64,000 nt of DNA, taken from assembly GCF_025399795.1 (NCBI RefSeq), contig NZ_JAODTZ010000051.1, positions 1 through 64,000 of the forward strand, given 5' to 3'. Each line of letters starts with the position of its first letter. Positions within the stretch are counted from its first letter, which is position 1. The translations under genes and the position numbers were made by a program. The notes under the pieces were generated by a model. The model saw nothing but the letters and a program-made list of their open reading frames with translations, searched no databases and had not been told where the DNA came from. This document shows positions 47,317-56,193 of the stretch, piece after piece. The DNA comes from Streptomyces rhizosphaerihabitans (lineage in GTDB: Bacteria; Actinomycetota; Actinomycetes; Streptomycetales; Streptomycetaceae).

Positions 47317-48345
47317 TCAGACCTGGCCGGCCTTCTCCAGCGCGGTGCAGCAGGTGTCGACGATGAGGCGCGTCACGACGTACGGGTCGACGTTCGCGTT
47401 CGGGCGGCGGTCCTCGATGTAGCCCTTGCCGTCCTTCTCGACCTGCCACGGGATGCGGACCGAGGCGCCGCGGTCGGAGACACCGTAGCTGTACTCGTTC
47501 CACGGGGCGGTCTCGTGCAGGCCCGTCAGGCGGTCGTCGATGCCGGCACCGTAGTTCTTGACGTGATCCATCGGCTTCGAGCCCTCGCCGAGCGACTCGC
47601 ACGCGGTGATGATCGCGTCGTAGCCCTCGCGCATCGCCTTGGTGGAGAAGTTGGTGTGCGCGCCCGCGCCGTTCCAGTCGCCCTTCACCGGCTTCGGGTC
47701 CAGCGTCGCGGAGACGCCGAAGTCCTCGGCGGTGCGGTAGAGCAGCCAGCGGGCGACCCACAGCTGGTCCGAGACCTCCAGCGGCGCCAGCGGGCCGACC
47801 TGGAACTCCCACTGACCGGGCATGACCTCGGCGTTGATGCCGGAGATGCCGAGGCCCGCCTTGAGGCAGTTGTCCAGGTGCGCCTCGACGACGTCACGGC
47901 CGAAGATCTCGTCCGCGCCGACGCCGCAGTAGTAGCCGCCCTGCGCGGCCGGGAAGCCGCCCTCGGGGAAGCCGAGCGGGCGCGCACCCTTGAAGAAGGT
48001 GTACTCCTGCTCGATGCCGAAGATCGACTCCTGCACCCCGAACTTCTCCGCGACCCCGGCCAGCTCGGCACGGGTGTTGGACTCGTGCGGCGTCATGTCG
48101 ATGTTGAGGACCTCGCACATGACGAGGATGTCGTCGCCGCCGCGGATCGGGTCCGGGAAGCTGGCCACGGGCTTGAGTACGCGGTCCGAGGCGTGACCCT
48201 CGGCCTGGTTCGTCGAGGAGCCGTCGAAGCCCCAGATCGGCAGCTCGGCACCCTTGGCGTCGTCGGCCAGGATCTTCGTCTTGGAACGGAGCTTGGCCGT
48301 CGGCTCGGTGCCGTCGATCCAGATGTACTCAGCCTTGAAGCTCAC
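47317..48345 (-). CDS. glnII: Glutamine synthetase II (eukaryotic-type)
   Basis: Makes glutamine from glutamate, ammonia and ATP; heat-labile, not adenylylated. 342 residues, the short length of type II enzymes. Motifs: YIWIDGTEPTAKLRSKTKIL, LPIWGFDGSSTNQAEG, GIEQEYTFF, GQWEFQVGP, GDWNGAGAHTNFSTK and DRGASVRIP. GTG 48345 has GAAGGA seven bases upstream and matches the family start (MSFKAEYIW); the longer frame to 48423 has no homology. A four-part GlnR box lies 100-140 bases upstream, so it is expected to be induced in nitrogen starvation by GlnR (and perhaps GlnRII). Confidence 0.97.
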   Translation of the reverse strand: MSFKAEYIWIDGTEPTAKLRSKTKILADDAKGAELPIWGFDGSSTNQAEGHASDRVLKPVASFPDPIRGGDDILVMCEVLNIDMTPHESNTRAELAGVAEKFGVQESIFGIEQEYTFFKGARPLGFPEGGFPAAQGGYYCGVGADEIFGRDVVEAHLDNCLKAGLGISGINAEVMPGQWEFQVGPLAPLEVSDQLWVARWLLYRTAEDFGVSATLDPKPVKGDWNGAGAHTNFSTKAMREGYDAIITACESLGEGSKPMDHVKNYGAGIDDRLTGLHETAPWNEYSYGVSDRGASVRIPWQVEKDGKGYIEDRRPNANVDPYVVTRLIVDTCCTALEKAGQV

Positions 48346-48446
48346 GGGCCACATCCTTCGGGGTGGGTCTTGATCGCACTTGCGGGTGCTGCGGCGCTGC
48401 GGCACTGGGGCGCCGCTGGACATGCCGGGCAGCCTGTCAACCAGCG

Positions 48447-48484
48447 ATTTCCCGAGCGTTGCCCGAATGTGAACCCCGTGTTAC
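48447..48484 (-). promoter_or_regulatory. GlnR box of glnII
   Basis: On the minus strand GTAAC-n6-TTCAC-n6-GCAAC-n6-GAAAT, with every spacer exactly six bases, fits the GTnAC-n6-GaAAC double site of GlnR in Streptomyces. Confidence 0.88.
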
Positions 48485-48698
48485 CTGGGCTGTGTGTGCG
48501 CGGTCTCACACGACCTGCGCCGACGCGGTCGTCCGCGCGTGATTGTTCGCGACCGCGATCGGCCGACCCGTCGTCCGCCCGGGGCCCGGCAGGTCCGGCG
48601 GGGGCCGCTCGTATGCGATGCGCGTGGAAGCGGTACGGGGGATGTGGCCCGGTTCCGTCCTGGTTGCCTGTCCGCGAGAACGGTTGCCCGCCCATGCG

Positions 48699-48747
48699 AA
48701 AGCCCTGCCGCTTCCGACCGGGAGGGGATCGGTGACGGCAGGGCCTT
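48699..48747 (-). terminator. Terminator of the RlpA-like protein gene
   Basis: AAAGCCCTGCCG (48699-48710) pairs with CGGCAGGGCCTT (48736-48747) with one slip, with a small inner CCGA/TCGG stem, 17 bases beyond the stop codon. Confidence 0.75.
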
Positions 48748-48763
48748 CGACACGTTCCGCCCG

Positions 48764-49438
48764 TTATCCGACCTTCTCGATACGGGCCTTGCGGATCAGG
48801 AACTTGCCCGGCTCGCGGACCTGTTCGAAGGCCGCGTTGTTCAGCAGGACGCAGCTGCCGGACACCGAGGTGACCTGAACGGTCGTGGACTTGTTGTTGT
48901 CCAGGTTGGTGACCTTCAGCTTCGTCCCGGCCGGGAACTGGTTGCTGGACGCGGCCGGTGCGCCGGCCTCGCCGGAGAGCGTGACGGTCGAACCGGTGCA
49001 GACCTGCTGGCCGGTGGCGGCGGCACCGCCGGCGTTGTTCGCGGGGGCGGTCTGCGCCGGAGCCGAGGCGGCCGGCGCGGTCTTGGCCGGTGCGGACTGG
49101 GCGGGCTGCTGAGCGGTCTGGGAGCCCTGAGCCGATTCCCCGACAGCGCAGCCCGACGCCTGCTGCTGAACCTTGATCTGCGCGATGACCGCTTCGCGGT
49201 TCGCGATTCTGGCCGCCGACTGGGAGTCGGGGTGGGCCTTCTGGTCCGCGATGAAGCTCTGATTGTTGCCGAGCGCGGTGGCCAGGCCCTGACACGCGAC
49301 CGAGGTCTGAGCGGTCTGCACGGACGCCGCGTTCGAGGTGGCGGCCAGGGCGAAGGCCCCGCCGCCCGCCACGGTCGCCGCGCTGACCAGCAGAGCGATC
49401 TTCTTCTTGGTGCTGAGAGTCCTTCTCCTACGCGACAT
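48764..49438 (-). CDS. Secreted protein with RlpA-like C-terminal fold
   Basis: 224 residues. Signal peptide about 1-40 (KKKIALLVSAATVAGGGAFALA). A helical domain with Cys near 50 and 98 is followed by an Ala/Pro/Gln/Thr linker of about 40 residues. The C-terminal 80 residues (FPAGTKLKVTNLDNNKSTTV, then NAAFEQVREPGKFLIRKARI) match a double-psi beta-barrel of the RlpA/expansin type, with two Cys that could pair. The catalytic Asp/Glu of lytic RlpA is not clear. Exported and possibly wall-bound. ATG 49438 has GGAGG seven bases upstream. Its N-terminal half resembles that of the DUF1996 protein at 42008 in plan (signal, helical part, linker, fold). Confidence 0.82.
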   Translation of the reverse strand: MSRRRRTLSTKKKIALLVSAATVAGGGAFALAATSNAASVQTAQTSVACQGLATALGNNQSFIADQKAHPDSQSAARIANREAVIAQIKVQQQASGCAVGESAQGSQTAQQPAQSAPAKTAPAASAPAQTAPANNAGGAAATGQQVCTGSTVTLSGEAGAPAASSNQFPAGTKLKVTNLDNNKSTTVQVTSVSGSCVLLNNAAFEQVREPGKFLIRKARIEKVG

Positions 49439-49599
49439 GCGCGCCTCCAGAGCGGTGGGGGGCGTTACGCCGCTATGTACGAGATGCCGAACGCAGTTGC
49501 TCAACGGTTACGACATTCACTTAAGTAACCTGGATCACACGGGAGTTGGGCGGAACGGGTGGGGGCCGGGCGTCGGCCGGGTGCCGGAGTGGAGGCGGG

Positions 49600-49742
49600 C
49601 CGGGTGTTGCCCCTGGTCCCGGGACCGACACCGGCCGGGTGTTGCCCCTGGTCCCGGGACCGACACCGGCCGGGTGTTGCCCCTGGTCCCGGGACCGACA
49701 CCGGCCAGGCGTTGCCCCTGGTCGGAACCGGCGTCGGCCGGG
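49600..49742. repeat. 35-bp tandem repeat, four copies
   Basis: The unit GTGTTGCCCCTGGTCCCGGG plus 15 bases starts at 49604, 49639, 49674 and (diverged, shorter) 49709. The period of 35 rules out a coding repeat. Each unit holds the palindrome GGTCCCGGGACC. It lies between the starts of the RlpA-like gene and the end of the ArsC-like gene; 49439-49599 holds the promoter region of the former. Confidence 0.9.
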
Positions 49743-49796
49743 TGCCCTCGTTCCGGGAGTGACGTGGCGGGATGTTGAGCGCTCCGCCCCGCTCCG

Positions 49797-50156
49797 TCAC
49801 CGCGACAGGGCGTCCCGCACCGCTTCGTCCGTGCGGCCCACCAGCGCCGTCCCGTCGTCCGCGGTGATGATCGGCCGCTGGATGAGCTTCGGGTGCTCGG
49901 ACAGTGCCTTGATCCACCGGTCCCGTGAACCGGCGTCCCGCGCCCACTCCTTGAGTCCCAGTTCCTTCGCGTCGGCTTCCTCGGTCCGCGTGATGTCCCA
50001 CGGTTCGAGGCCGAGGCGGGCGAGGACGTCGCGGATCTCGTCCTCGCCGGGCACGTCCTCCAGATAGCGGCGGACGGTGTAGTCGGCGCCTTCGGCGTCG
50101 AGCAGGCCGATCGCGCTGCGGCACTTCGAACAGGCCGGGTTGATCCAGATCTCCAT
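49797..50156 (-). CDS. ArsC/Spx-family thioredoxin-fold protein
   Basis: 119 residues. Arsenate-reductase-related fold with the N-terminal Cys pair in NPACSKCRSAIGLLD, so a redox role is possible; the PIITADDGTALVGRTDEAV segment near the C-terminus is the conserved cis-Pro and RP region (IQRPIIT) of this family. No ars operon genes nearby, so an arsenate role is not indicated. ATG 50156 gives MEIWINPACSKC, the family start. Downstream lies the 35-bp repeat array. Confidence 0.87.
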   Translation of the reverse strand: MEIWINPACSKCRSAIGLLDAEGADYTVRRYLEDVPGEDEIRDVLARLGLEPWDITRTEEADAKELGLKEWARDAGSRDRWIKALSEHPKLIQRPIITADDGTALVGRTDEAVRDALSR

Positions 50157-50320
50157 GCCGCACACGTTACGGGGGACACCTTCGTACGCTGCCGTCACGG
50201 CCCTCCCGAAGGCCTCGTGGCCAGCGGCTTTTGTCAGTGCCCGGCGGTAGAATAGAAGCAGTGTTCGAGGGTGTCGCCGGGCGGTCCGGACGGCGCCCTG
50301 ACCGCGACAGGAGGATGCCT

Positions 50321-50629
50321 GTGCCCGCTGCCGCACTGAAGCCGCTGCCCACTCAGTCCACATCCAAGAGGGCGGTCCTGCTGGATCTGCCGTACGAGCC
50401 CGTGGAGAAGCGCCCGCTGCCGCCGGGGCGCCCCCGCGACTGGTACGTCACGCACAACCGCCGGCTCAAGGCGATGCGACTCGCCATCGCTCTGCTCGAC
50501 TCCGGTGTGTACGTGCCGAACCAGGCCCGCAACGAGAAGATCCGCAGCACCGCGGAAGTCATCGGCGTTCACCCGCCGTCGGACATCACGTGCCACATGG
50601 TGCGTGCGCTGATGAGGTACGCGCGTTGA
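50321..50629 (+). CDS. Conserved small actinobacterial protein
   Basis: 102 residues from GTG 50321, placed seven bases after AGGAGG; ATG 50315 is too close to it. The sequence is basic and Pro-rich at first, then DWYVTHNRRLKAMRLAIALL, ARNEKIRSTAEVIGVHPPSD and ITCHMVRALMRYAR. The final helices look like a small DNA- or protein-binding unit and the whole is conserved in Streptomyces in my memory, with no assigned function. TAGAAT at 50248-50253 could be a -10 box, 67 bases upstream. Single gene. Confidence 0.75.
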   Translation: MPAAALKPLPTQSTSKRAVLLDLPYEPVEKRPLPPGRPRDWYVTHNRRLKAMRLAIALLDSGVYVPNQARNEKIRSTAEVIGVHPPSDITCHMVRALMRYAR

Positions 50630-50738
50630 GGAGTTGAGCGCGCCGGTTCACCGGTGCCGGGTGACCCCGCCCGCCGCGGAGCCACCCGGCACCGACCTCG
50701 CCACCAACCCTGACCTTGGCCCCGATCCTGGCCCTGCC

Positions 50739-50827
50739 CCCGACTTCGGCACCGGCCCCGACTTCGGCACCGGCCCCGACCCGACGCCGGCCCCGACCCG
50801 ACGCCGGCCCCGACCCGACGCCGGCAC
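50739..50827. repeat. 17-18-bp tandem repeats
   Basis: Two exact copies of CCCGACTTCGGCACCGGC (50739 and 50757) are followed by three units with a 17-bp period based on GACCCGACGCCGGCCCC (from 50778). In the noncoding gap 50630-50922 after the small protein gene and after the convergent AlkZ-like gene. Confidence 0.85.
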
Positions 50828-50922
50828 CCCTTCGGAACAGGCCCCGGCGCAGACCGGGACCCGTCGGCAACTCCCGCTCCCGTACCGGTCGTCACCCCCC
50901 TGGCAACTCCCGTCACAGGGGG

Positions 50923-52119
50923 TCACCCCGCCGACAGCTCCCGTTCCAAGGGGGTCCGGAAGCGTGGCGTGACCCGGGTCCGACCGACCCAGGTCTGAAG
51001 GCGCTCCGCCTCCGCCGAGATCGCGGCCCGTGCCTCGCGGCCGACAGCCTCGGTGTCCAGCAGCCGCCAGACGACCTCGCCGTCGGGCCGCTGCGCCCAC
51101 CCCCCGACCACCCGTCCGTCCCACCACACCGTCGGCCCGACATTGCCGCTGCCGTCGAAGAGGGCGGGCCGCAGGGACGGTCCGAGATACCAGTCCCGCT
51201 CCTGCCGGCTCATGGGCGTCGGATCGAGGCCCGGCAGCAGCACGGCCCAGGGCGCGTCCGGCCCGTCGACCGGGCCCTCGTCGCCCGCCGCCACGTACCC
51301 CGTGACCCCGCCGTCGAGCGAGACGGCCACCGCACCGATCGCGGCCAGCGTCCGCCGTACGTCGGTGACCTTCCACCCCGTCCACCACTTCAGGTCGGCC
51401 TCCGTGGCGGGCCCGCACGCCGTGAGCCAGCGGCTCAGCAGCTCGGACCGGGCCTCGGCGGGCGGGAGCCGAGGATGCGGCGGCGCGACCGCCCAGCGGA
51501 ACTGGCTCGACGTCCAGGAACCGAGCGGGCGCCCCCGCACCACCCGGCCCTCGACGCCCAGCACCCGCATCAGCCGGGACGACACGGTCTGCGGGCTCTC
51601 ATAGCTCTTCCCGGCTCCGTAGACGAACTGCTCCTTCAACCGCGGCTCGTCCCGGGTGAGTTCGTTCACCGTTGCCTGTCCGCGCCGGGCCAGCGCGGCG
51701 AGCGCGGACGCCTCGACCTCATCGAGCCACTCCTCGGTCAGCCGGCCGTCGCTTCCGGTGGCGATGTCCTTGACCAGCCCGGCACGGGCCTTCGCGGCGA
51801 TGTCGAGCCCCGTCGAGGCATGCACGACGGCGGCCAGCCCGGTGGGGAACACGAACACGGTGTGCCGCATGCCGTGCATCCGTACGAGTGACCGGTCCTC
51901 GTACAGCGCCCGGTCGACCTGCGCCACCGTCCCCCCGGCGTCCGCGAGCCGTGCGCCCACCGCCAGATACACCGTCGCCGGGTCGGTGCCGTGCAGCGCG
52001 ACCAGGGAGTCCGCCACCTCCTCGGGGGTCGCGGCCCGAGCGGCGTCCGCGAGCCGCTGCCGCAGCCCGAGCCGTGCCCGTCGCTCCGCCACCCCGATGT
52101 GCCGCGGCTTCCCCGTCAC
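50923..52119 (-). CDS. AlkZ-like winged-helix protein (HTH_42 family)
   Basis: 398 residues. The protein is composed of several winged-helix units as in the AlkZ/YcaQ DNA glycosylase family: LRQRLADAARAATPEEVADS, DEVEASALAALARRGQATVN, LLSRWLTACGPATEADLKWW and the C-terminal LFDGSGNVGPTVWWDGRVVG core. A Gln-x-Gln/Asp active-site pair of the unhooking glycosylases could not be placed with certainty, so base-excision of crosslinks is possible but unproved. GTG 52119 has GGAGG four bases upstream and is favoured over the longer frame to 52173. Confidence 0.87.
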   Translation of the reverse strand: MTGKPRHIGVAERRARLGLRQRLADAARAATPEEVADSLVALHGTDPATVYLAVGARLADAGGTVAQVDRALYEDRSLVRMHGMRHTVFVFPTGLAAVVHASTGLDIAAKARAGLVKDIATGSDGRLTEEWLDEVEASALAALARRGQATVNELTRDEPRLKEQFVYGAGKSYESPQTVSSRLMRVLGVEGRVVRGRPLGSWTSSQFRWAVAPPHPRLPPAEARSELLSRWLTACGPATEADLKWWTGWKVTDVRRTLAAIGAVAVSLDGGVTGYVAAGDEGPVDGPDAPWAVLLPGLDPTPMSRQERDWYLGPSLRPALFDGSGNVGPTVWWDGRVVGGWAQRPDGEVVWRLLDTEAVGREARAAISAEAERLQTWVGRTRVTPRFRTPLERELSAG

Positions 52120-52318
52120 GTCGCCTCCGTCCGGTCGCCTCGTACTCCGCGCTCCCTGCTCGGCGCTCCCCATCCTCTCGGACAGCCGCCCGTCACAGGA
52201 CGAGGCTCACCCGTTCGACGTAGCCGGGCATGCGGCGGCCCTGCCCTCGGCCTTGACTGGGGCCACCGCGACGAAGCGGAATCCGGAAAGGCGAACCAGG
52301 ACCACGTGGGGAGAGACG

Positions 52319-52828
52319 ATGCATCAGAGGAACGGCATACGAGGACCGGTCCGACTGATCCTGGCCGTGTTCGTGGTGGCGGCCCTGGCCACGCAGCTGG
52401 CCGCCTGTTCGGACGACAGCAGCCCCTCCGACACCGCCTCCAAGGCCGCGTCCGCGGTCTCGCAGGCCGCGTCCGCCGCCACCCAGGCGGGTGACGCCCT
52501 CGCCTCCGCGACCGCCGAGGCCGGCCGGAAGTTCGACGAGTTCAAGGGCGGCGTGGACGCCAAGGACGAGGTGAAGCTCGACGGGAACGCGAGCCCCGAC
52601 TCCGATGGGCGGGCCACGGTCAAGGTGACCGTCACCAATCCCACCTCCTCGGCGAAGTCGTACGTCGTCCAGGTCGACTTCCGCGACCAGAGCGGCAACC
52701 TGCTCGACACGACGGTCGTGACGGTGAACGACGTCGCGGGGAACGGTTCCAAGGACGCCACCGCCCGCAGCAACCGTTCTCTCACCGGCGACGTCAAGAC
52801 CACCGTCGCCCGAGCAGTAAGGCACTGA
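52319..52828 (+). CDS. Small lipoprotein with FxLYD-like domain
   Basis: 169 residues. Lipobox LAAC with lipidated Cys30, an Ala/Ser-rich helical linker (ASKAASAVSQAASAATQAGD), then a beta-sandwich of FxLYD kind at about 90-155 (ATVKVTVTNPTSSAKSYVVQ, GNLLDTTVVTVNDV). Outer membrane-face anchor or binding role. ATG 52319 has GGGGAG six bases upstream. DUF2252 begins six bases after its stop, so the two are probably one transcript. Confidence 0.8.
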   Translation: MHQRNGIRGPVRLILAVFVVAALATQLAACSDDSSPSDTASKAASAVSQAASAATQAGDALASATAEAGRKFDEFKGGVDAKDEVKLDGNASPDSDGRATVKVTVTNPTSSAKSYVVQVDFRDQSGNLLDTTVVTVNDVAGNGSKDATARSNRSLTGDVKTTVARAVRH

Positions 52829-52833
52829 CCGCC

Positions 52834-54192
52834 GTGCTCCGCAACAGCGTCACGGCCACCTCGGCGGACCGGGCCGCCCGGGGCCGGGCCGCCCGAAAGA
52901 GGGTCTCCCGTTCCGCGCACGGCACCTGGATCCCCGCCGCCGACCGACCCGATCCGGTCGGCCTCCTGCAACAGCAGGGCAGGGAGCGGCTTCCGGAACT
53001 GCTGCCGATCCGGTACGCACGGATGGCGGCGTCACCGCTCGCGTTCCTGCGCGGGGCCGCCGCCGTCATGGCGGCCGACCTGGCCGCCCAGCCGCACACC
53101 GGGCTCACCGTCCAGCTGTGCGGCGACGCCCACCTGCTGAACTTCGGCCTGTACGCCTCCCCGGAACGCTCCCTGCTCTTCGACCTCAACGACTTCGACG
53201 AGACCTTCCCCGGCCCCTTCGAGTGGGACGTCAAACGCCTCGCGGCCAGCGTCGCGGTCGCGGCCCGGGAGAACGGGCACAAGGAGGAACACGTCTTCGG
53301 CGCGGCACGAGCCGCCGCCGGGCAGTACCGCGAGGTGGTGCGACGGCTGGCCCGGCAGGGCGAGCTGAGCGTCTGGTACCAGCACATCGACGCCGATCTG
53401 CTGCTGCCTCTGGTCCGCTCGGGGCGACAGCGCCGACGGGCCGAGGCGACACTCACCCGGGCCCGCCGCCGCACCAGCCTGCAGGCGCTCGGCAAACTCA
53501 CCGAGACCGTCGACGGACGCCGCCGTATCGTCCACGACCCGCCCCTGCTGGAACCGGCCGGATCCCTCGACACGGCCTCGCTCCGCAAGATCTTCAGTGA
53601 CTACCGCTCCACGCTCCCCGAGGAACGCCGCCTGCTCCTCGACCGCTACCGGTTCGTCGACGCGGCCCGCAAAGTCGTCGGGGTCGGCAGTGTCGGCACC
53701 CGCTGCTTCATCGTGCTGCTCGCCGGGCGGGATGCCGACGACCCGCTGTTCCTGCAGATCAAGCAGGCGGGACGGTCCGTACTCGAAGAGCATCTGCCCA
53801 GCGGCCCGTACGTCCATCCCGGGCGCCGGGTCGTCGCGGGGCAGCGGCTGATGCAGGCCGCCGGTGACATCTTCCTCGGCTGGACCACCGGCCCCGAGGG
53901 GCGGGCGTTCTACTGGCGCCAACTGCACGACATGAAGGGGTCCGCGGACATCGCCGGCATGAGTCCGGGCGAACTGCGCGCCTACGCCCGGCTGTGCGGC
54001 ACCGCCCTGGCCCGCGCGCACGCCCGCTCCGGCGACCGGATCGCGATCGCCGCCTATCTCGGCGGCGCCGACACCTTCGACCGCGCCGTCGCGGAGTTCG
54101 CACTACGTTACACGGGCCGCAACGCCACCGACCACGCGGCACTGGGCGCGGCGGTGATGGCGGGCGTGGTCCCGGCAGCCCCGGGCGTGTGA
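52834..54192 (+). CDS. DUF2252 protein (kinase-like fold)
   Basis: 452 residues. DUF2252 proteins resemble aminoglycoside-phosphotransferase-type kinases; visible marks are QLCGDAHLLNFGLYA (H-x-x-N catalytic loop) and LFDLNDFDETFPGPFEWDVK (metal-binding D-x-D), with VGSVGTRCFIVLLAG and FLQIKQAGRSVLEEHLP as a nucleotide-site-like region. Substrate unknown. GTG 52834 is the first codon of the frame after the lipoprotein stop; homology covers it from about residue 15. Hairpin terminator at 54203. Confidence 0.88.
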   Translation: MLRNSVTATSADRAARGRAARKRVSRSAHGTWIPAADRPDPVGLLQQQGRERLPELLPIRYARMAASPLAFLRGAAAVMAADLAAQPHTGLTVQLCGDAHLLNFGLYASPERSLLFDLNDFDETFPGPFEWDVKRLAASVAVAARENGHKEEHVFGAARAAAGQYREVVRRLARQGELSVWYQHIDADLLLPLVRSGRQRRRAEATLTRARRRTSLQALGKLTETVDGRRRIVHDPPLLEPAGSLDTASLRKIFSDYRSTLPEERRLLLDRYRFVDAARKVVGVGSVGTRCFIVLLAGRDADDPLFLQIKQAGRSVLEEHLPSGPYVHPGRRVVAGQRLMQAAGDIFLGWTTGPEGRAFYWRQLHDMKGSADIAGMSPGELRAYARLCGTALARAHARSGDRIAIAAYLGGADTFDRAVAEFALRYTGRNATDHAALGAAVMAGVVPAAPGV

Positions 54193-54202
54193 GACCCCGT
54201 TC

Positions 54203-54240
54203 GGAACTCCTGTCGGACTCCTGCCGCCGTCAGGAGTTCC
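54203..54240 (+). terminator. Terminator after DUF2252, with repeated flank
   Basis: GGAACTCCTG (54203-54212) pairs with CAGGAGTTCC (54231-54240). The right arm then recurs twice more as ACAGGAGTTCCGGACGGTG-type direct repeats to 54273. Confidence 0.7.
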
Positions 54241-54312
54241 GGACGGTGACAGGAGTTCCGGACGGTGACAGGAGTCGGATACGGCGTCATCCTTCGCGCC
54301 CCGCGCGGCCGT

Positions 54313-55098
54313 TCAGGCGCCGGCGGCTGTCCGGACCGGGTCGCCGAGTCCGGTGAGGGCGAGGTCCACGAGCCGCTGCCGGTCCTCGGCGTGGTCGCGG
54401 AACCAGAGGCCCAGCAGATGATCGGCGTCGGGCAGTTCGAAGCGGGTGAAGCGGGCGCGGGCGGTGAGCGCGTCCGCGACAGCCTCCGTCACCGCGGGCG
54501 GGATGACCGCGTCCGCGGCGGGTACGGCGAGTACCGCGCGCCCCTCGTACGCCCGCAGTACGTCGAGCGCGGGAGCCCGCCGCCAGCTGTCCGGGGTACG
54601 GATGATCCGGCTGAAGCGGCTCTGCGCCGCTTCGGCGCCGTCCTGCCGGGAGGTGCCCTCCGCGTCCTCGAACGGAACCGGCCAGGCCTCGGCGGCGTAC
54701 ACCGCGGGCGCGCACAGCACGAGCGCCACCGCGCGTTCCCCGTAGTGCCGCGCGAGATCGGCCACCGTCTGGCCGCTCATGCTGAACCCGACGAGGATCA
54801 GCGGGGCACCCGCCGGAACCGTCGCGTCGATCACCGACACGGCCTGCTCGAAACGCCGCCGAAGGCTCAACTCGCCCAGTTCGCCGGTGCTTTCACCGTG
54901 TCCGGAGAAGTCGAAGGCGAGCCCCGCGCAGCCTCGCGCGGCGAAGTCGTCGAGCAGCGGGAGCAGTCGCTCCTTGCTGCCGTTGCCCGCGCCGTGCAGG
55001 AGGACGGCGGTGGGCGCGCCGCCACCGGAGTCGTCCCCGCCGCCGCTGACGCAGCTCAGTCGTTCACCGTCGTGGTCGTGTGCGAAGGGAGAGGGCAT
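54313..55098 (-). CDS. Alpha/beta hydrolase
   Basis: 261 residues. Serine hydrolase fold: oxyanion region LLHGAGNGSKERLL, nucleophile elbow VGFSMSGQTVA (Ser in GFSMSG), acid in PAADAVIPP and base His in PDADHLLG. Cytoplasmic, no signal. Resembles dienelactone-hydrolase/lysophospholipase-like esterases; substrate unknown. ATG 55098 lacks a strong Shine-Dalgarno. Faces the DUF2252 gene and shares the repeat-rich gap of 120 bp. Confidence 0.85.
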   Translation of the reverse strand: MPSPFAHDHDGERLSCVSGGGDDSGGGAPTAVLLHGAGNGSKERLLPLLDDFAARGCAGLAFDFSGHGESTGELGELSLRRRFEQAVSVIDATVPAGAPLILVGFSMSGQTVADLARHYGERAVALVLCAPAVYAAEAWPVPFEDAEGTSRQDGAEAAQSRFSRIIRTPDSWRRAPALDVLRAYEGRAVLAVPAADAVIPPAVTEAVADALTARARFTRFELPDADHLLGLWFRDHAEDRQRLVDLALTGLGDPVRTAAGA

Positions 55099-55229
55099 CC
55101 CCTCAATTTACGCAGGCAGACCGCGCCGCTCCTGAGGAGGGTGCGGCGCGTGGGACGTCACCCGGGTGACGGGAGTGACGCGCGAAATCCCTTTCCGGGA
55201 TGGGTGGTTGACGGGGTCGGACCGTCGGC

Positions 55230-55919
55230 TCAGGAGGATGCGGGAGCCCCGCTCGCGTCCGGCTTGGTGGTGCTGATCGGCGGCGACGGGACCGCGGCGC
55301 CTGCTCCCGACGCGGCCGCGGGGCCTGTCCGGGATGTGGCCGCGGCGTCCGCTTCCGGTGTGGCTGTCGCGCCCGTTGCCGGTGCGGCCGTACCGCCCGC
55401 TTCCGGCGTCGCGGCGGTGCCGGCCGCCTTCGCCTGTGCCGCGGCGACCGCTTCGCGCAGCGCGTCCTCCTGCTCCTGGCTCAGTGAGGTCTGCACCAAC
55501 TGGCCGCCGAACTCGGCGATCTGAGGGATCACCTTGTCTCCGGCCGCCTGCTTGACCAGAACGAACAGTGCGCCGGCGCCCGGCCGCAGGTTCTGGCTGA
55601 GATCCTTCATGAATTTGTCGTCGATCCCGGTGTCCGTGATCGCGCCACCGGCGGCACCGGCCGCCGCGCCCACCGCCGCGCCGAGCAGCGGCGCCAGGAA
55701 GAGCAGCCCGATCACCCCGCCCCACAGCGCGCCCCCGGCCGCGCCGACGGCCGTGTGGCTGACCGCCTGGTGCAGCTTGATCCTGCCGTCCTCGCTCCGC
55801 TCGACGACGACCGCGTCCTCCAGCTCGACGAGATGCTGCTTCGACAGCTCGAACAGTTTGTCGCGCACCCGGCTCGCGGTCGCGACATCGTCGTAGGCGA
55901 TGACGAACAGATTGCTCAT
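55230..55919 (-). CDS. DUF1269 membrane protein
   Basis: 229 residues. DUF1269 domain at about 1-150: SNLFVIAYDDVATASRVRDK, a Gly/Ala-zipper membrane segment AVGAAGGALWGGVIGLLFLA (about 65-100), and KDLSQNLRPGAGALFVLVKQ. The C-terminal 70 residues are an Ala/Thr/Pro-rich tail. Probably membrane-associated; function unknown. ATG 55919 has AAGGGG eight bases upstream; the ATG at 55928 is too near it. Confidence 0.87.
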   Translation of the reverse strand: MSNLFVIAYDDVATASRVRDKLFELSKQHLVELEDAVVVERSEDGRIKLHQAVSHTAVGAAGGALWGGVIGLLFLAPLLGAAVGAAAGAAGGAITDTGIDDKFMKDLSQNLRPGAGALFVLVKQAAGDKVIPQIAEFGGQLVQTSLSQEQEDALREAVAAAQAKAAGTAATPEAGGTAAPATGATATPEADAAATSRTGPAAASGAGAAVPSPPISTTKPDASGAPASS

Positions 55920-56193
55920 GAGGGGCACCCCTTATGTCGATTCCGTTCGACTTTATAGCGATATGGGATGTGATGCAGTCGGGAGAAATCCGGATGCGTA
56001 CGGGCGGTCACGCTCCCTACGCCGAAGGCGCGTTCCGGAGCAGCAGCGCACCGCTTCTCGCCGGACAGGCATCAGTTCGCGGTCTCGGGGCTACTCTCTA
56101 CGCACCGCCGGACGGCCGCCTCCCCCAGCGCCCCGTCGGCACATCCAGAAAGCCGTCAAGGCCTTTTCACTCACGCATACAAGGAGTCCCGTC

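Noticed and set aside
48494..48770. Possible + strand gene divergent from glnII
   Set aside because: Arg-rich reading with no domain that merges into the shadow of the RlpA-like gene.
49600..49742. CRISPR array
   Set aside because: Repeats are contiguous at 35 bp without variable spacers, and no cas genes are near.
50634..50972. 112-codon + frame across the 17/18-bp repeats
   Set aside because: The change of repeat period from 18 to 17 breaks any repeat protein, and the frame overlaps the real AlkZ-like gene end.
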